A DNA stretch of 64,000 bases from Glycine soja. Taxonomy: Eukaryota > Streptophyta > Magnoliopsida > Fabales > Fabaceae. The notes beneath the pieces were generated by a model. That model was not told the DNA's origin. It ran no database searches and saw only the letters and a program-made list of their open reading frames with translations. This document shows positions 48,701-59,442 of the stretch, piece by piece; position 1 is the first letter of the stretch, and each line of letters begins with the position of its first letter. The stretch covers positions 11,224,501 to 11,288,500 of the forward strand of contig NC_041005.1 in the NCBI RefSeq assembly GCF_004193775.1. Reading direction: 5' to 3'. Position numbers and translations under genes: made by a program.

Positions 48701-51083
48701 TTCAGCTCCCTATAGTCCACACGCATACGCCACAATGCATCTCTTTTTAACTAATATCATGGGACTAGAAAAAACACTGGAACTATGCCTAATAATTCCC
48801 TGCTCCAACATGTTCTGCACTTGTTTCTCAATCTCCCCTTTGTGATGGTAGGGATATCGGTATTGTCAAACCCAGTGCTGTTGCGACTTGAGGCGCGATG
48901 AAGTTGTGGCTTGCGCCACTGTCAGCCAACACCTAAACACAACACCCCTTACTTTTCCCTCCAATCACATTGTTGTGGGTCGTTTCATCGTCTTCATACC
49001 TTCGGTCAGCCCAAACACTCCCATAATATTACAATCTAGGGTTGCTTCATCTTCGTCGTCTCTTACTTCTATGGCTATCACCTCCCCTTCTGCGATAACC
49101 ACTTCGTTGTTCCCCAGGATAACTAAGTGAAACTGTTTCTCTGTGCATTGGTGCAGTGGGTGAAATCGCTCTCCACATTGAAAACACAAACCGCAAACCT
49201 TACCATCCATCAATTCCGAGTATGGTAAATGTTTAATATCTCTGTTTCGAGGGTTGTTGCCCCTTCCTCCTTCATCTCTTTCTTTTTGCACCGAATTGGA
49301 GCTTGAATTAGGGTTCACATTGGATCCAGATTGCATTGTCTGAGTTGGGTCACTACTTAAAGGCCCTGACCTGAAAGTTCCTTTATATGGGCCTGAGTTA
49401 TAATGTGACCCACTGTCGCTTCTTGCACCAGAAGGAAAATTTGACCTAACACCTCTTTTTCCACCCGATCCAGGATCCAATTCTCGACCTCCCCTCCATT
49501 GTATCACACTCCCACTGATATGTGGCATCAAAGAGCCACGCAACTTTGCCTCAACATCTTGCGCTATCCTCATCGCTTGAACACAATTTTTTGGGTTGAA
49601 AGTTCTCACTCGCAGTCAAATCTTTGACTTGAGGCCCCTCATGAAATACCTCAAATATTGTTCTGCGAGAAGATGACCCACCTGGGAGGAAACAAACTCA
49701 GTCTGTGATATACTTATCAACATCACCCACTTGCTGCAAATCCTTCAGTTCCTCTAATGGATTATCACTCTTCCTCCATATCGTTCAATCAACGACTTCT
49801 TCTGTTTAGACCATGTGAGTGCATCCTCAGTCTCACATAACAAGTTGAACCAGTGAATAGCCGAACCCTCCATACTGAGCTTCGCTAACCTCACTTTCAT
49901 CTCCTCCGATGAACCATGCACCTCAAAATAGGTCTCAGCATGGGTAATCCATCCCACCAGGTCCTCCTTGTCAAATGGTGGAAGCTCCACCTTCTTCGCC
50001 GGCATTTTGTATTCTAACACCGATTCTGTACTGAACGATGGTGAGCGGGTCTCATCATTGACACAACAGTCTTGCAATTTGGCGAACTCCGTCATCAAGG
50101 AGCGACAAAACTCTTCCATGGACTGCGTCAAGGAGTTCTCCAGCGAATTCATTCTTGCCTCCAACACGTCAACTCTCTCCGTCATTTTTGGTGGCATAGA
50201 ATCTCCTGAAGTATGCTAGTCGTGTCTCGTATGTATCCAGCAGGTCTCGTATGTATCCAGCAGGTCGGACCAATGTTAGAACTCACAATCAGCGGTATGA
50301 AAAGCAGAAATTCAATATAACAATGTTATTTAATATGAAAGATAGCAAAAAGCTAGTACATGAATTTAGAATGACAACCGGAGTCTGTGACTCCTTTTCC
50401 TGAGAAATATTCCCCTAAACAGCCACCATTCCCCCCACTATTTTTTTCTCTCTCCTCACCTCCTTACATACTCCACCCCCCAACAGAATTTGTTAGAATC
50501 TCCTATGCCACTTCATGTAACTAACTCGCACTCCCTAATCCTATTTTCTTTCTCCTAGAATAAACTTTCCATATAATGGGCCTATGTGACTCCTCACCAA
50601 TATGAATATCAGTATTATTCACCGGTGTCCTATCAGGAAATGCTCGGTTTCATAGATGCACTATATATAAAATGGTTTGTTCTGTAAAGAGAGACATGCA
50701 AATGGCTTAATAATTACACCCCTTCTGGTTCATATCATGTCTCTATGCTCCCTGCTCTCTTATCTGAGGCTTTAGCTTTGATTTTTGTTCATGTTTTTTG
50801 TTGTCCTAATTTGAGTAGTAAATTTATAGTGTTGTCAATATACAAGTTGACGTACAACATAATCTGAGACTTGTCTAATAATACCGTTTTCATGAAGTGA
50901 ATGCAACCTTGCTTGTCTGGTTTTAACAATGATTTTTTTTTTCTTTGCTAGGATACAATCCACACTGTATTCTATTTTTGGGCATTACAACAAATGGACC
51001 AAGAAGATCGTGGAGAAGATGGTATTTACCTAATGTGGAGACTCAGAGAGATGCAACAGCAAGGCATCCAAGCTCTCATCTAG
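39701..51083 (+). CDS. TIM44: Mitochondrial inner-membrane import protein TIM44
   Basis: Fourteen coding exons: 39701-39763, 39836-39936, 40143-40226, 40328-40403, 40833-40877, 40957-41361, 41444-41512, 41753-41817, 43271-43339, 43441-43513, 44367-44471, 45245-45316, 45425-45487 and 50952-51083. They sum to 1422 nt (473 codons plus TAG) in perfect phase. The N-terminus ([20 protein letters not shown]) is an Arg/Lys/Leu-rich presequence. A Lys/Glu-rich coiled region follows ([13 protein letters not shown]), and the C-terminal Tim44 domain begins near [19 protein letters not shown] and ends [23 protein letters not shown]44 tethers mtHsp70 to the TIM23 channel in the matrix (family knowledge). 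The gene looks functional despite transposons in introns 8 and 13. Confidence 0.95.
41929..43201. mobile_element. hAT-like non-autonomous element in TIM44 intron 8
   Basis: It is flanked by an exact 8-bp duplication GGTTATAG (41921-41928 and 43202-43209). The ends share GTTGTCAAT in inverted orientation: CATAGTTGTCAAT on the left, ATTGACAACATAG on the right. Subterminal regions are GC-rich with CCGCTCCGC/GCGG words, and the middle is AT-rich. There is no transposase. An 8-bp duplication and C-initial ends point to hAT. Confidence 0.8.
42783..42975 (+). other. GC-rich insert inside the hAT-like element, possible captured gene piece
   Basis: About 190 bp of high GC with GGCGGCG and GTCGCAGC repeats sits in AT-rich transposon sequence. 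One frame stays open through it, but composition rather than similarity is the only hint of coding origin. Confidence 0.3.
45840..46216 (-). repeat. 3' LTR of the chromovirus
   Basis: On the plus strand it runs TGTTAGAACTCAC to GTGTCCTATCA. It has a 12-bp duplication (ATGAATATCAGT/ATGAATATTAGT) that the other LTR lacks. Confidence 0.9.
46270..46540 (-). pseudogene. Chromovirus integrase tail and chromodomain
   Basis: [16 protein letters not shown] is the integrase C-terminal motif. A Glu-rich linker follows, then [17 protein letters not shown], the core of a chromodomain. Chromodomains steer integration to particular chromatin. A stop lies between linker and WLVKWKG. Confidence 0.75.
46524..47446 (-). 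pseudogene. Chromovirus integrase
   Basis: Reads [10 protein letters not shown] (second half of the zinc finger), [17 protein letters not shown] (first catalytic Asp), [19 protein letters not shown], then [15 protein letters not shown] (second Asp) and [19 protein letters not shown] (catalytic Glu). A break near 47099 separates the halves. Confidence 0.88.
47476..48060 (-). pseudogene. Chromovirus RNase H
   Basis: [18 protein letters not shown] and [10 protein letters not shown], then [18 protein letters not shown], are RNase H motifs. Downstream [17 protein letters not shown] and NKAADSLSR follow in another frame. A frame change occurs near 47815. Confidence 0.85.
48160..48760 (-). pseudogene. 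Chromovirus reverse transcriptase
   Basis: [47 protein letters not shown] and the active site [13 protein letters not shown] are all present in one 144-codon frame. Upstream RT and the protease region (48760-48960) are broken. Confidence 0.9.
48965..50197 (-). pseudogene. Chromovirus gag with zinc knuckle
   Basis: The frame starts [20 protein letters not shown] (coiled coil). It contains the capsid-like [20 protein letters not shown] and, after a break near 49610-49750, a Ser/Gly-rich region and the knuckle [14 protein letters not shown]. Confidence 0.85.
50224..50273 (-). repeat. Primer-site region with a 20-bp direct duplication
   Basis: GTCTCGTATGTATCCAGCAG occurs twice in a row (50224 and 50244). 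Next to it, TTGGTCCGACCTGCTGG abuts the 5' LTR on the element strand and is the likely primer-binding site; I could not assign the tRNA. Confidence 0.6.
50274..50635 (-). repeat. 5' LTR of the chromovirus
   Basis: It is homologous to 45840-46216 with small indels, begins TGTTAGAACTCAC and ends GTGTCCTATCA on the plus strand, and is followed by the target duplication GGAAA. Confidence 0.9.
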
Positions 51084-52162
51084 ATTTTGTCATGATTTTC
51101 AGGGATTTGTATAATTGAACCTTTATGTCATATACTACATTTACTGATTTCATTTCTTGGGGCAAAGTTGTATCCCGATGATACATCCTTTAATTTTTTT
51201 TATTACTAACTAGAAAAATAATTTGCACTTGAGTTCATTGATGTATGTTAGATGAGCTAGACAACGTTTTTATTCTGCTCTCAAGCCAGAAATGACAAAT
51301 TGTTAATATAGTCACAAGTTATTTATTTATAATAGTAATTACTAGTATCCTTCCCGTACGGTAAGCATTTTTCTTTGTTTACCAAAAGGTTTGGATATGC
51401 CGATTAATATGTGCAAACATGGGTGCTAAATATATAATTTGCATGTAAAAAATCTAATGGTCAATGATGTAAGGATGTCACAGAAAGAGCCTCTATTGAA
51501 CATCATCTATAATTGTATAATATTCGACTATTTGTATTTCAGTGGATTTTCCATTTTGATATCGTTTATCTGTAAACTACTGAAATATGCATTCAAAGAC
51601 GTAAGGATAAATTCTAGGACAGATTCGCAAGTTCCTATCCTACCTATTGCAATAATTTATCAGATTTAAAAATAAATATTATGGAAGTGTAAAGTTGTTA
51701 AGCTCTACTGTTTTTTAATTACAATTTTCAAACACTTCTACATTTTACAATAGTTAAAATTTATTTTAAAATTCTTTATACATTTTAATATTTTAACATG
51801 AGATAAAAACATGAATTAACTATGTTTTAGTTTTTATTACAGAAACTATATTTCGTGATTATGACATTTAAAGATCAAGATGGTCTTGTTTTGAGTTCGT
51901 GTCAACAGGGGAATTGAAAAAGAAAAGGATGTTATGTAGCGTAAATTCCCTAGCTTATAATTCGAAGATGGATTAAAAGAAATTCAACGGAAGTTAATTT
52001 CAAGGTTAAAAATTAGTTTTGCACACCAATTATACAATGGGAAATAACTGGGGAGAGCTAATATGTAAATCACGAAGTCGGAAGGTTAAAAATTAGTTAG
52101 TCATGGTCATATTTTTTTTAATCATATTATTGGTATGAAATATTTATTAACTTTTATTATAA
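51084..52162. other. TIM44 3' UTR and intergenic DNA
   Basis: AT-rich, with no supported gene. The TIM44 transcript probably ends within the first 150-250 bp. The 76-codon frame at 51439-51669 has no recognisable feature. Confidence 0.5.
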
Positions 52163-52220
52163 TCTATATACTACTATCTATTTATACAAATAAGGCCCTG
52201 ACTACCTTTTTCTCTATCCT

Positions 52221-52424
52221 GTTGACACCTGTCCATTGCCGGAGCTCTGTCATGTTGGCACCTGTCCAATTATAAACTTTCTTTTATGCTTCTTTGCTCA
52301 TTGCTGTGTGTTGTCACCTGTCCAATAATAAACCCTCTTTTATGCTTCTTTGCTCTTCAGTCCGTGTGTTGTCACCTGTCCAATAAAAAACCCTCTTTTA
52401 TGTTTCTTTGCTCATTGCCACGTG
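52221..52424 (+). repeat. Short tandem repeats near the Helitron 5' end (56-58 bp)
   Basis: Three units start at 52254, 52310 and 52368 (GTTG(G/T)CACCTGTCCAAT...TTTTATG(C/T)TTCTTTGCTC). A partial copy precedes them at 52221. Confidence 0.8.
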
Positions 52425-52872
52425 AAGGCTTCATCCTTTTCTAAAGGTTTGTGTTTTACAAGGCCCCTTTTCTCTTCTTTGTGCCGGCTGTTGCAATTCC
52501 TTATTTCCACAACCACAAGCCACATGTCACTTTCTAATTGCCGGATCTCACCTCTCCATTTAATTCTCTTTAATTCCAGAACTTTCTTCTCTCTCTTCCA
52601 TTTCTGTTGCGTCCATCCAGATTCTCTTCCCCCCTGTTTCTCTTCCTCAACTTCTTCTCTTTTCTTCTCTATCAATATTCAGTTTCCCCTTTTTTCTCTT
52701 CCTCAACTTCTCCTTTTTTCTTCTCCGTTTTTGTTTTTCCTCCTTTATTCTTTTGCATCCATCCCGTTTTTGTTTCTCCTCCTTTATTCTTTTGCGTCCG
52801 TCCATATTTTGTTTCACGTCAATATTCTATTTTTTTTCCTTTTTTGTCTAATTTTTTGTACTTTGATTTTTA

Positions 52873-53105
52873 GGACAGTCTAACGACGGTGCTGAAGGTT
52901 ACGAGGCTTTGCCCATGGAAGAGTTGGGATAGGCTACTAAAGAATAAAGGTATTGAAAAATAAAAGTTTCATTTTTATCTATTTTTTCTCATTTTTATGC
53001 CTAATATTTTGTGGTCTGATTTTTTGTGGTTTGATTTTTGGGACAGGCTAACGATGGTGTTGAAGGTTACGACGCTTTGCCCATGCAAGGGTTGCAACAA
53101 TAGGA
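52873..53105 (+). repeat. Duplicated exon-like module encoding NDG(A/V)EGY(E/D)ALPM
   Basis: Copies at 52873 and 53041 (168 bp apart) follow AG- or CAG-like ends and keep the same frame: NDGAEGYEALPMEELG and NDGVEGYDALPMQGLQQ. Most differences are synonymous or conservative. The host gene is not recognised. Confidence 0.55.
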
Positions 53106-53337
53106 CTTGAGGTTACTGTTCTTTTTCGTTTTTTTAAAAGAAAATTATTTCCTGTCATTTTTGCTACAAGAGTTGTTGCTGATTTCTTTTTGTTTCACTT
53201 CTAATTCTTTTTCGTTTTTTAAAATGCAGGTTCGTAGACACAAAAACTTAAATTTTTTGTGGTGTTCAGCCTTTATTTTGTTTTCTGACTTCTCCCAATA
53301 TAAAAGTTTAAATTTTTTTGTGTTCTTTTGGCATGTT

Positions 53338-54400
53338 GTATGCAGAGAAGGTGAAAAAACACATTAAAGTTGCGATTTTTATCTCAAAAACTTCATGGGT
53401 TCAGGTTCGTAAACACAAAGACTTTAATTTTTGGGGGTGTTCTGCCTTTATTTTGTTTTCTACATGAGTACAGGTTCTGTGTTGAAGAACAAATGTGTCA
53501 TTTTTTTCGTAATTTCCTTTTTTCAAAAAATTATCTTCTCCTATTTTTGCTATATTGCTGATTTCTTTTTGTTTCTCTTCTAATTCTTTTTTTTTAAATA
53601 TCTTCTGTCATTTTTGCTACAAAGAGTTGTTGCTGATTTTTTACATCCTCTCCATCTTCCATTTTCATTCCTCTCCATTCCTCTTCATATTCATATTCCA
53701 TTTTATTTCTATTTTTGTTTTGGTTCCATTTTCGTTTATCTCACTGTCTGTTCATTGTTTTTAATGAATTGCTATTGTATGCAGAGAAGGTGGAAGAAGA
53801 CACTGAAGCTGCCATTTTTTACTCCAAAAAGCTTCCATTTTTATCTGATTTTTATGTTAAAAGGTTTGTCTCCTTTGTTTCTCTGTCTACATGTTCATTT
53901 TCTTTGTTTCTTTGTTTCTCCATCTTCCTTTTTCGTTCCTCTCCATTCATCTTCCTTCATATTCTGTTTTCTTTGTTTCTTTGTTTCTCTAACTTCCATT
54001 TGCGTTCGTCTTCATTCCTCTTCATATTCCGTTTTACTCCTATTTTTGTTTTAGTTCCATTTTTGTTTATCTCGTTGCATGTTATTTGTTTTTTATGAAT
54101 CGTTATTGTATGTAGAGAAGGTGGAAGGAGACACTAAAACTGCCATTTTTAACTCCAAAAACCTTCGATTTTTATCTGATTTTTTATCTCAAACAGGATT
54201 CTTTTCTTTGTTTCTCTATCTACAAGTTCGTTTTCTTTATTTGTTTTCTTTATATTCCGTTTGACTTTTGTTTTCGTTTTGGTTCCATTTTTGTTTATGT
54301 CATTGCATGTTGATTGTTTTTCATGAATCAGTATTGTATGCAGACAAGGTTGAAAAAGACACTATACCTATCATTTTTACTTCAAATATTACACTAAGTA
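53338..54400 (+). repeat. Four diverged copies of an exon-like module (EKVEEDT...)
   Basis: TGCAGAGAAGGTGGAAGAAG-like units lie at 53341, 53780, 54111 and 54339, each preceded by pyrimidine-rich sequence ending TGTATGCAG, like an intron acceptor. Copies two to four keep a common frame (AEKVEEDTEAAIFYSKKL; VEKVEGDTKTAIFNSKNL; ADKVEKDTIPIIFTSN). The open pyrimidine-rich frames around them are low-complexity and not genes. Confidence 0.55.
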
Positions 54401-54499
54401 ACATAATATTATCATTATCTTCATATCCTAATGGAATAGTCTCATTAATTTGAAGATCATGACCATTTTCATACTCCAACAAAATATTTAAAATTGATT

Positions 54500-56440
54500 G
54501 GCAAAAATTAATTGGCAAGTACCTATTAATGGAAAGGGTTTTTTCAATTTTCCTAACGTTTTTGTTTCATTTTTAAATTGACAGTATAATATTTAAAGCT
54601 GATTGCAAGCTCCTTTTACTTCCAAAATCACGAATTTGCTATAAATTAAAATAGAGAAAGAACAAAATGTGATAAACAAAATACTCTTCACTATATCTGT
54701 CTTTCCTTCATAAATCGGGTTTATAATAGTGGAATCAATTTTCGTAACTTCATTATTATCAAAACAAAAAGATCATATCATACTTTTAATGAAAAAAAAT
54801 TCATACGAAAGTGAAATGAATAAAATTACTAATATTAAATAACTCAGTGTAACTAATATAAAAAATATGTTTTCAATTTACGTTTTTCAGCAAATTGTAA
54901 ACAATAAAATGCATTACCTGGAAATCATAATGATTAAATTACAACTTTAAACTGTCAAAACAAAGTAACATAAAATTTTTTCCATCAATCAAAATGGGGT
55001 CATCATCACTCTATTTTTATATCCGACAATTAGAAAGCGATACGTGTGGCTTGGTGGTACTAGAAAAAAAAACATCAGCATGTGAGAAAGGTGTAAGCAC
55101 TGAGCAAAATAAAAAAATAATAAATAAAATTACACGTGGATTGAAGTGAGAAAAGAAAGATTGGAGAATTTATTATTTTTTATTGGACAAAATTAATTGG
55201 CAAAAATTAATTGGCTAGTACCTATTAATGGAAAGATTTTTTCCAAATATTACACTATCAATTTTACCATATTATTCAAATCAACTTTAATTTTCTATTT
55301 ATTTTTAAATTGGCAGTATAATATTTAAAGCTGATTGCAAGCTCCTTTTACTTCCAAAATCACGAATTTTCTATAAATTAAAATAGAGAAAGAACAAAAT
55401 GTGATAAACAAAATACTCTTCACTATATGTGCCTTTCCTTCATAAATCGGGTTTATAATAGCGGAATCAATTTTCGTAACTTCGTTATTATCAAAATAAA
55501 AGGATCATATCATACTTTTAATGAAAGAAAAAAAATTTCATACGAAAGTGAAATGAATAAAATTACTAATATTAAATAACTCAGTGTAACTAATATAAAA
55601 AATGTGTTTTCAATTTACGTTTTTCAGCAAATTGTAAACAATAAAATGCATTACTTGTAAATCATAATGATTAAATTACAACTTTAAACTGTCAAAACAA
55701 AGTAACATAAAAATTTCTCCATCAATCAAAATGGGGTCATCATCACTCTATTTTTATATGCAACTTCTTTTCAGATATTACACTATCAATTATACCAAAT
55801 GGACAATATAATATTTAAAGCTGATTGATATGAAAATCTTGACGGAGGCAAAAGAGATGGAGGAGAGAGAATTCGTTATTATCAAAACAAAAAGATCATA
55901 TCATACTTTTAATGGAAAAACAAATTTCATACGAAAGTGAAATTAATAAAATTACTAATATTAAATAACTCAATGTAACTAATATAAAAAATATGTTTTC
56001 AATTTACGTTTTTCAGTAAATTGTAAACAATAAAATGCATTATCTGGAAATCATAATGATTAAATTACAACTTTAAACTGTCAAAACAAAGTAACATGAA
56101 AAATTTTCCATCAATCAAAATGGGGTCATCATCACTCTATTTTTATATCCGACAATTAGAAAGCGATACATGTGGCTTGGTGGTACTGGAAAAAAACATC
56201 AGCATGTGAGGAAGGTGTAAGCACTGAGCAAAATAAAAAAATAATAAATAAAATTACACGTGGATTAAAGTGAGAAAAGAAAGATTGGAGAGTTTATTAT
56301 TTTTTATTGGAAAAAATTAATTGGCAAAAATTAATTGGCAAGTACCTATTAATGGAAAAGTTTTTTTCCAAATATTACACTATCAATTTTACCATATTAT
56401 TCAAATCAGCTTTAATTTTCTATTTATTTTTGTCGTAATC
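54500..56440. repeat. AT-rich tandem array, three copies
   Basis: The block with AGTATAATATTTAAAGCTGA starts at about 54582, 55316 and 55800, and ATTGTAAACAATAAAATGCA recurs at about 54893, 55628 and 56021. The first two are about 735 bp apart; the third lacks several hundred bases. No coding frame. Confidence 0.85.
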
Positions 56441-57798
56441 ATTGTCAATTTATTAACATTAACATTTAATTATTAAAGGTTCCATTTTTATCTATTTTTT
56501 TCCCATTTCTTTCTGTCTAATTTTGATTTGTTTTTGTTGTCAATGTTTTCTTTGTTTCTTTATTTTTTACAGTGCAAAAGCTTAAATGTTTTTAGTTTGC
56601 CTCTATTGCATGCACATCTGGTAGAATAACACACTACAGGTGCAGTTTTTATCTGGAAACTCCACGAGTCCAGGTTTGATTTTTTGGTTCATGATTAAAA
56701 TTTCATATTCATCAAAAAGTTTTGGCTTTTGTCTTTTTTTGGGTTTTATGATTTTTCCCGCTTCAATCCAAGTGTTATGCCCGTGTTTGCTTTTATTTCT
56801 TTTCCTCTTCCCATTATTTTGCCCCTCCCTCCATGTGTCCTGCCCGGGTTTTCCCATCTCTTCTTTTCCCATTGCCATTCCATCCTCATTCTCACTTCGT
56901 TCACCCTTTTCCATTCCCATTCTCTTCTGATCCCTTTCTCTCACTCCTCATTTTTTCTAAAGAGAGAAAAGGTTGTAACAGACACAAAGAAAGAAGAGAA
57001 AGATCAGAAAAAAAAAGTGGTAACGTAATTTCATGAGAGAGATAAAGAGGAGACAAGGGAAAACGTAGTTGCAACACCTGGCACTGAGGAGGGATTTTTT
57101 TGGGAGATAAATGAATTATTAATTAATTACAAAAAGGAAATGCTGTTGGAGCTTCTACACCTTGCCTTGCATTTTCGGTTTGTATTTGTATCATAGGTTA
57201 ATTTTTAAAAAAATGGTTTTTTACAGCCCAGAATCTTGGGTTTGTCTTATACGCTTTTTAAACATCTAAGGTTGCGATTTTTAAAACCAAATCTATGATT
57301 TTTATGCCTGCTTCCACCATTACATTACATTATTATTTATTTGAATTAGTTGTTAAAAACCATCTAATTTGGTAAAAAATCTTTGTTTCATACCAAAAAA
57401 TTAGTCTTCTCAGATTATTTATTTATTTTATTATATATATAATATATAATATATAACATAATTACTTTGTTAACACCTGTCATATTAAATACATGCTGAT
57501 TATTTTTTGCTCATATATTTCTTTCACTGCATTTTTATAAATATCAATATTGGTTGTGGACATTCAGTAAACAAAAAAAATAAAATAAAATTAGTCACAA
57601 TGATTCAGATGACTCTCCACCTCCAATCTTGTCATACTCCATTGAATGCTCCACAATTCTCAAACCTCTCCGTATTCTGCCCCTTACACATTTTCACCAA
57701 CCACTGTGTCACTTCAACATTTATTCTTTACAGGCCACTTCTTCAGCAGATATTCAATGTTCATTCCTTGAACAAAAAATACTAAAACAGCTCAGAGA
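56441..57798. other. Helitron interior, no recognised gene
   Basis: Pyrimidine-rich then AT-rich sequence. Frames at 56640-57036 are Phe/Ser/Pro-rich products of the pyrimidine bias and have no motif. Confidence 0.5.
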
Positions 57799-59442
57799 AT
57801 GCCTTCAGAGTTATCGACTGACTCAACCAAGACAAGCACCAATTCTGATTCATCAACAGCTACAAGCAAGGTGCATGTGAAACCAATTACTCGCTTACTC
57901 TCTCAAAATATTTTGAACATTGCTTATTCTTTGTTTTCCTGGATTTTTTCCATTTCTGCTCCGTACACTCTTTCTCTCCTGCATTTTTTCCATTTCTTAT
58001 TCTCTTCTATTCCCGTTCTCACTCCATTCACTCTTTCACTCCATTCACATGAGTTTTTGTTTTGCTTCCTGCTGGCTTAGCTTTTTGTTTTGTATTTTAC
58101 TTCCTTTTCATTCTCGGCCCCTTGCATGTAATTGTTTTTTTTTTGTTATTTAAATTTTTTATTTGGTTTTTATGTATATTGCTTTCGACTGTTCAACCTG
58201 AAAAAATGCGTGACCTTTGTCATACCTACCTTTTCTTTGTCTCCTGTTATTCTGATCTAGCTATGGAACCAAGCCTTCTTTCTTCCTTTATGTTTTGAAT
58301 GCATGCACGGATATATTTTGACCCATTACTTTTGTCAACTGTTATAAAGATTGTTTTGTTTATTTTTTACCAACAGACAATGAATACACAATTTCCTTTG
58401 TTATTTGATTGTTAATCTACATTCCAGTCGAAAGATACTTTATGTCAGCATCCTGTTAAGTTTGGCATAAGTATCACCCTAAAAGTTTGATCCAAAAGAT
58501 TAAAGGCACATTTACAGCAGTAAGAATGCTGCAAAATGAAACCTTTATGTCACAAACAATGTACATACAACTTTTTTTCATTTTAATATGTTGTTGTCAT
58601 TCTCCACATATTTTAGACGTTCATATTTCAGTGCCATACTTGATTTTCATTTTTCCATTTCCTCTCACTGCAGATTGAATATCCAACTCACACTAATCCA
58701 TTAATCCTATAGTTCACTGTAGTATTCCACAATGATATGGTAATGTTACATACTAATTGTTTTTATTCTTCATGTTGTTTCATATTTGCTTTCTTGCTAT
58801 AATTATTTGCAGGGCATTATAGAAGTGCCCACTTTTTACCACCAACAATGGGCGCCAGAATACCCTGAGTTTGTCAACTTTAGATATGATGGAACAATAT
58901 ACCAAATTAGGCTAAGGCAACGTCGGGCAAAAGTCTACTTTGCGGAAGGGCTGAAAAATTCAGAAAAGATTTATCAATTTACGAATCTATGATCATTAAA
59001 TTCTTGGCATGCAACAACAAATCCATGTTTGATCTTTATTTTGTTCCCTCACTGGAATGCCAAACTTGCGGAAGGCCAGAAGTTATGTCAAGACAACATA
59101 TTTGGACACTTGAAATCACACAATCAATTCTTGGTGCACCAGGACCACTGGTAACAATGAAAACCTCTTCAATGTTGCTTATTAATTCATGCTTATATAT
59201 CATGCTATTTTTTTCCCATGCAGAGACTCCCCAATTGTGCCATGACACATGTAAATGCCTGCGATCAACACATGACCATTCTCAGGAGATTTGGACCTCC
59301 ATTACAGTGGAATGTTGTGGTGGTTGATGGTGGAGTTAGGTGCAGATATGTTGTCCAACCATGGTATCAATTCCTTGCTGATAATGATTTCTCCCATGGT
59401 GATGAAGTCTCCTTCTATTACAGGACCATTGATAAAATATAG
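57799..59442 (+). pseudogene. B3-domain protein gene, broken
   Basis: Exons are probably 57799-57870, 58813-59150 and 59224-59442. The start MPSELSTDSTKTSTNSDSST is followed by IEVPTFYHQQWAPEYPEFV, then two B3-like halves. The second has a clear B3 pattern: LQWNVVVVDGGVRCRYVV and WYQFLADNDFSHGDEVSFYY. Plant B3 domains bind DNA. A frame change near 58957 (run of A then TTC) and a TAG at 59440 in place of the expected C-terminal strand disable the reading frame. It lies inside the first Helitron-like element and is probably a captured or carried gene. Confidence 0.65.

Larger units (their letters stand above)
45840..50635 (-). mobile_element. Ty3 chromovirus in TIM44 intron 13
   Basis: LTRs of 377 and 362 bp, a 5-bp target duplication GGAAA on both sides, a polypurine tract (GGGGGGAGTAA on the element strand at about 46217-46227) and gag, RT, RNase H, integrase and chromodomain in that order on the minus strand. 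Short LTRs and the chromodomain suggest a Reina- or Tcn1-like chromovirus. Many stops and frame changes make it inactive. Confidence 0.92.

Noticed and set aside
52350..54453. Several open frames of 60-177 codons rich in Phe, Ser and Leu
   Set aside because: They overlap in different frames and follow the C/T bias of the tract. Composition explains them, and no motif or splice structure supports a protein.
56640..57036. Overlapping frames looking like a membrane protein
   Set aside because: Same pyrimidine-bias effect. The opposite-strand frame is Lys/Glu/Gly/Met-rich for the same reason.
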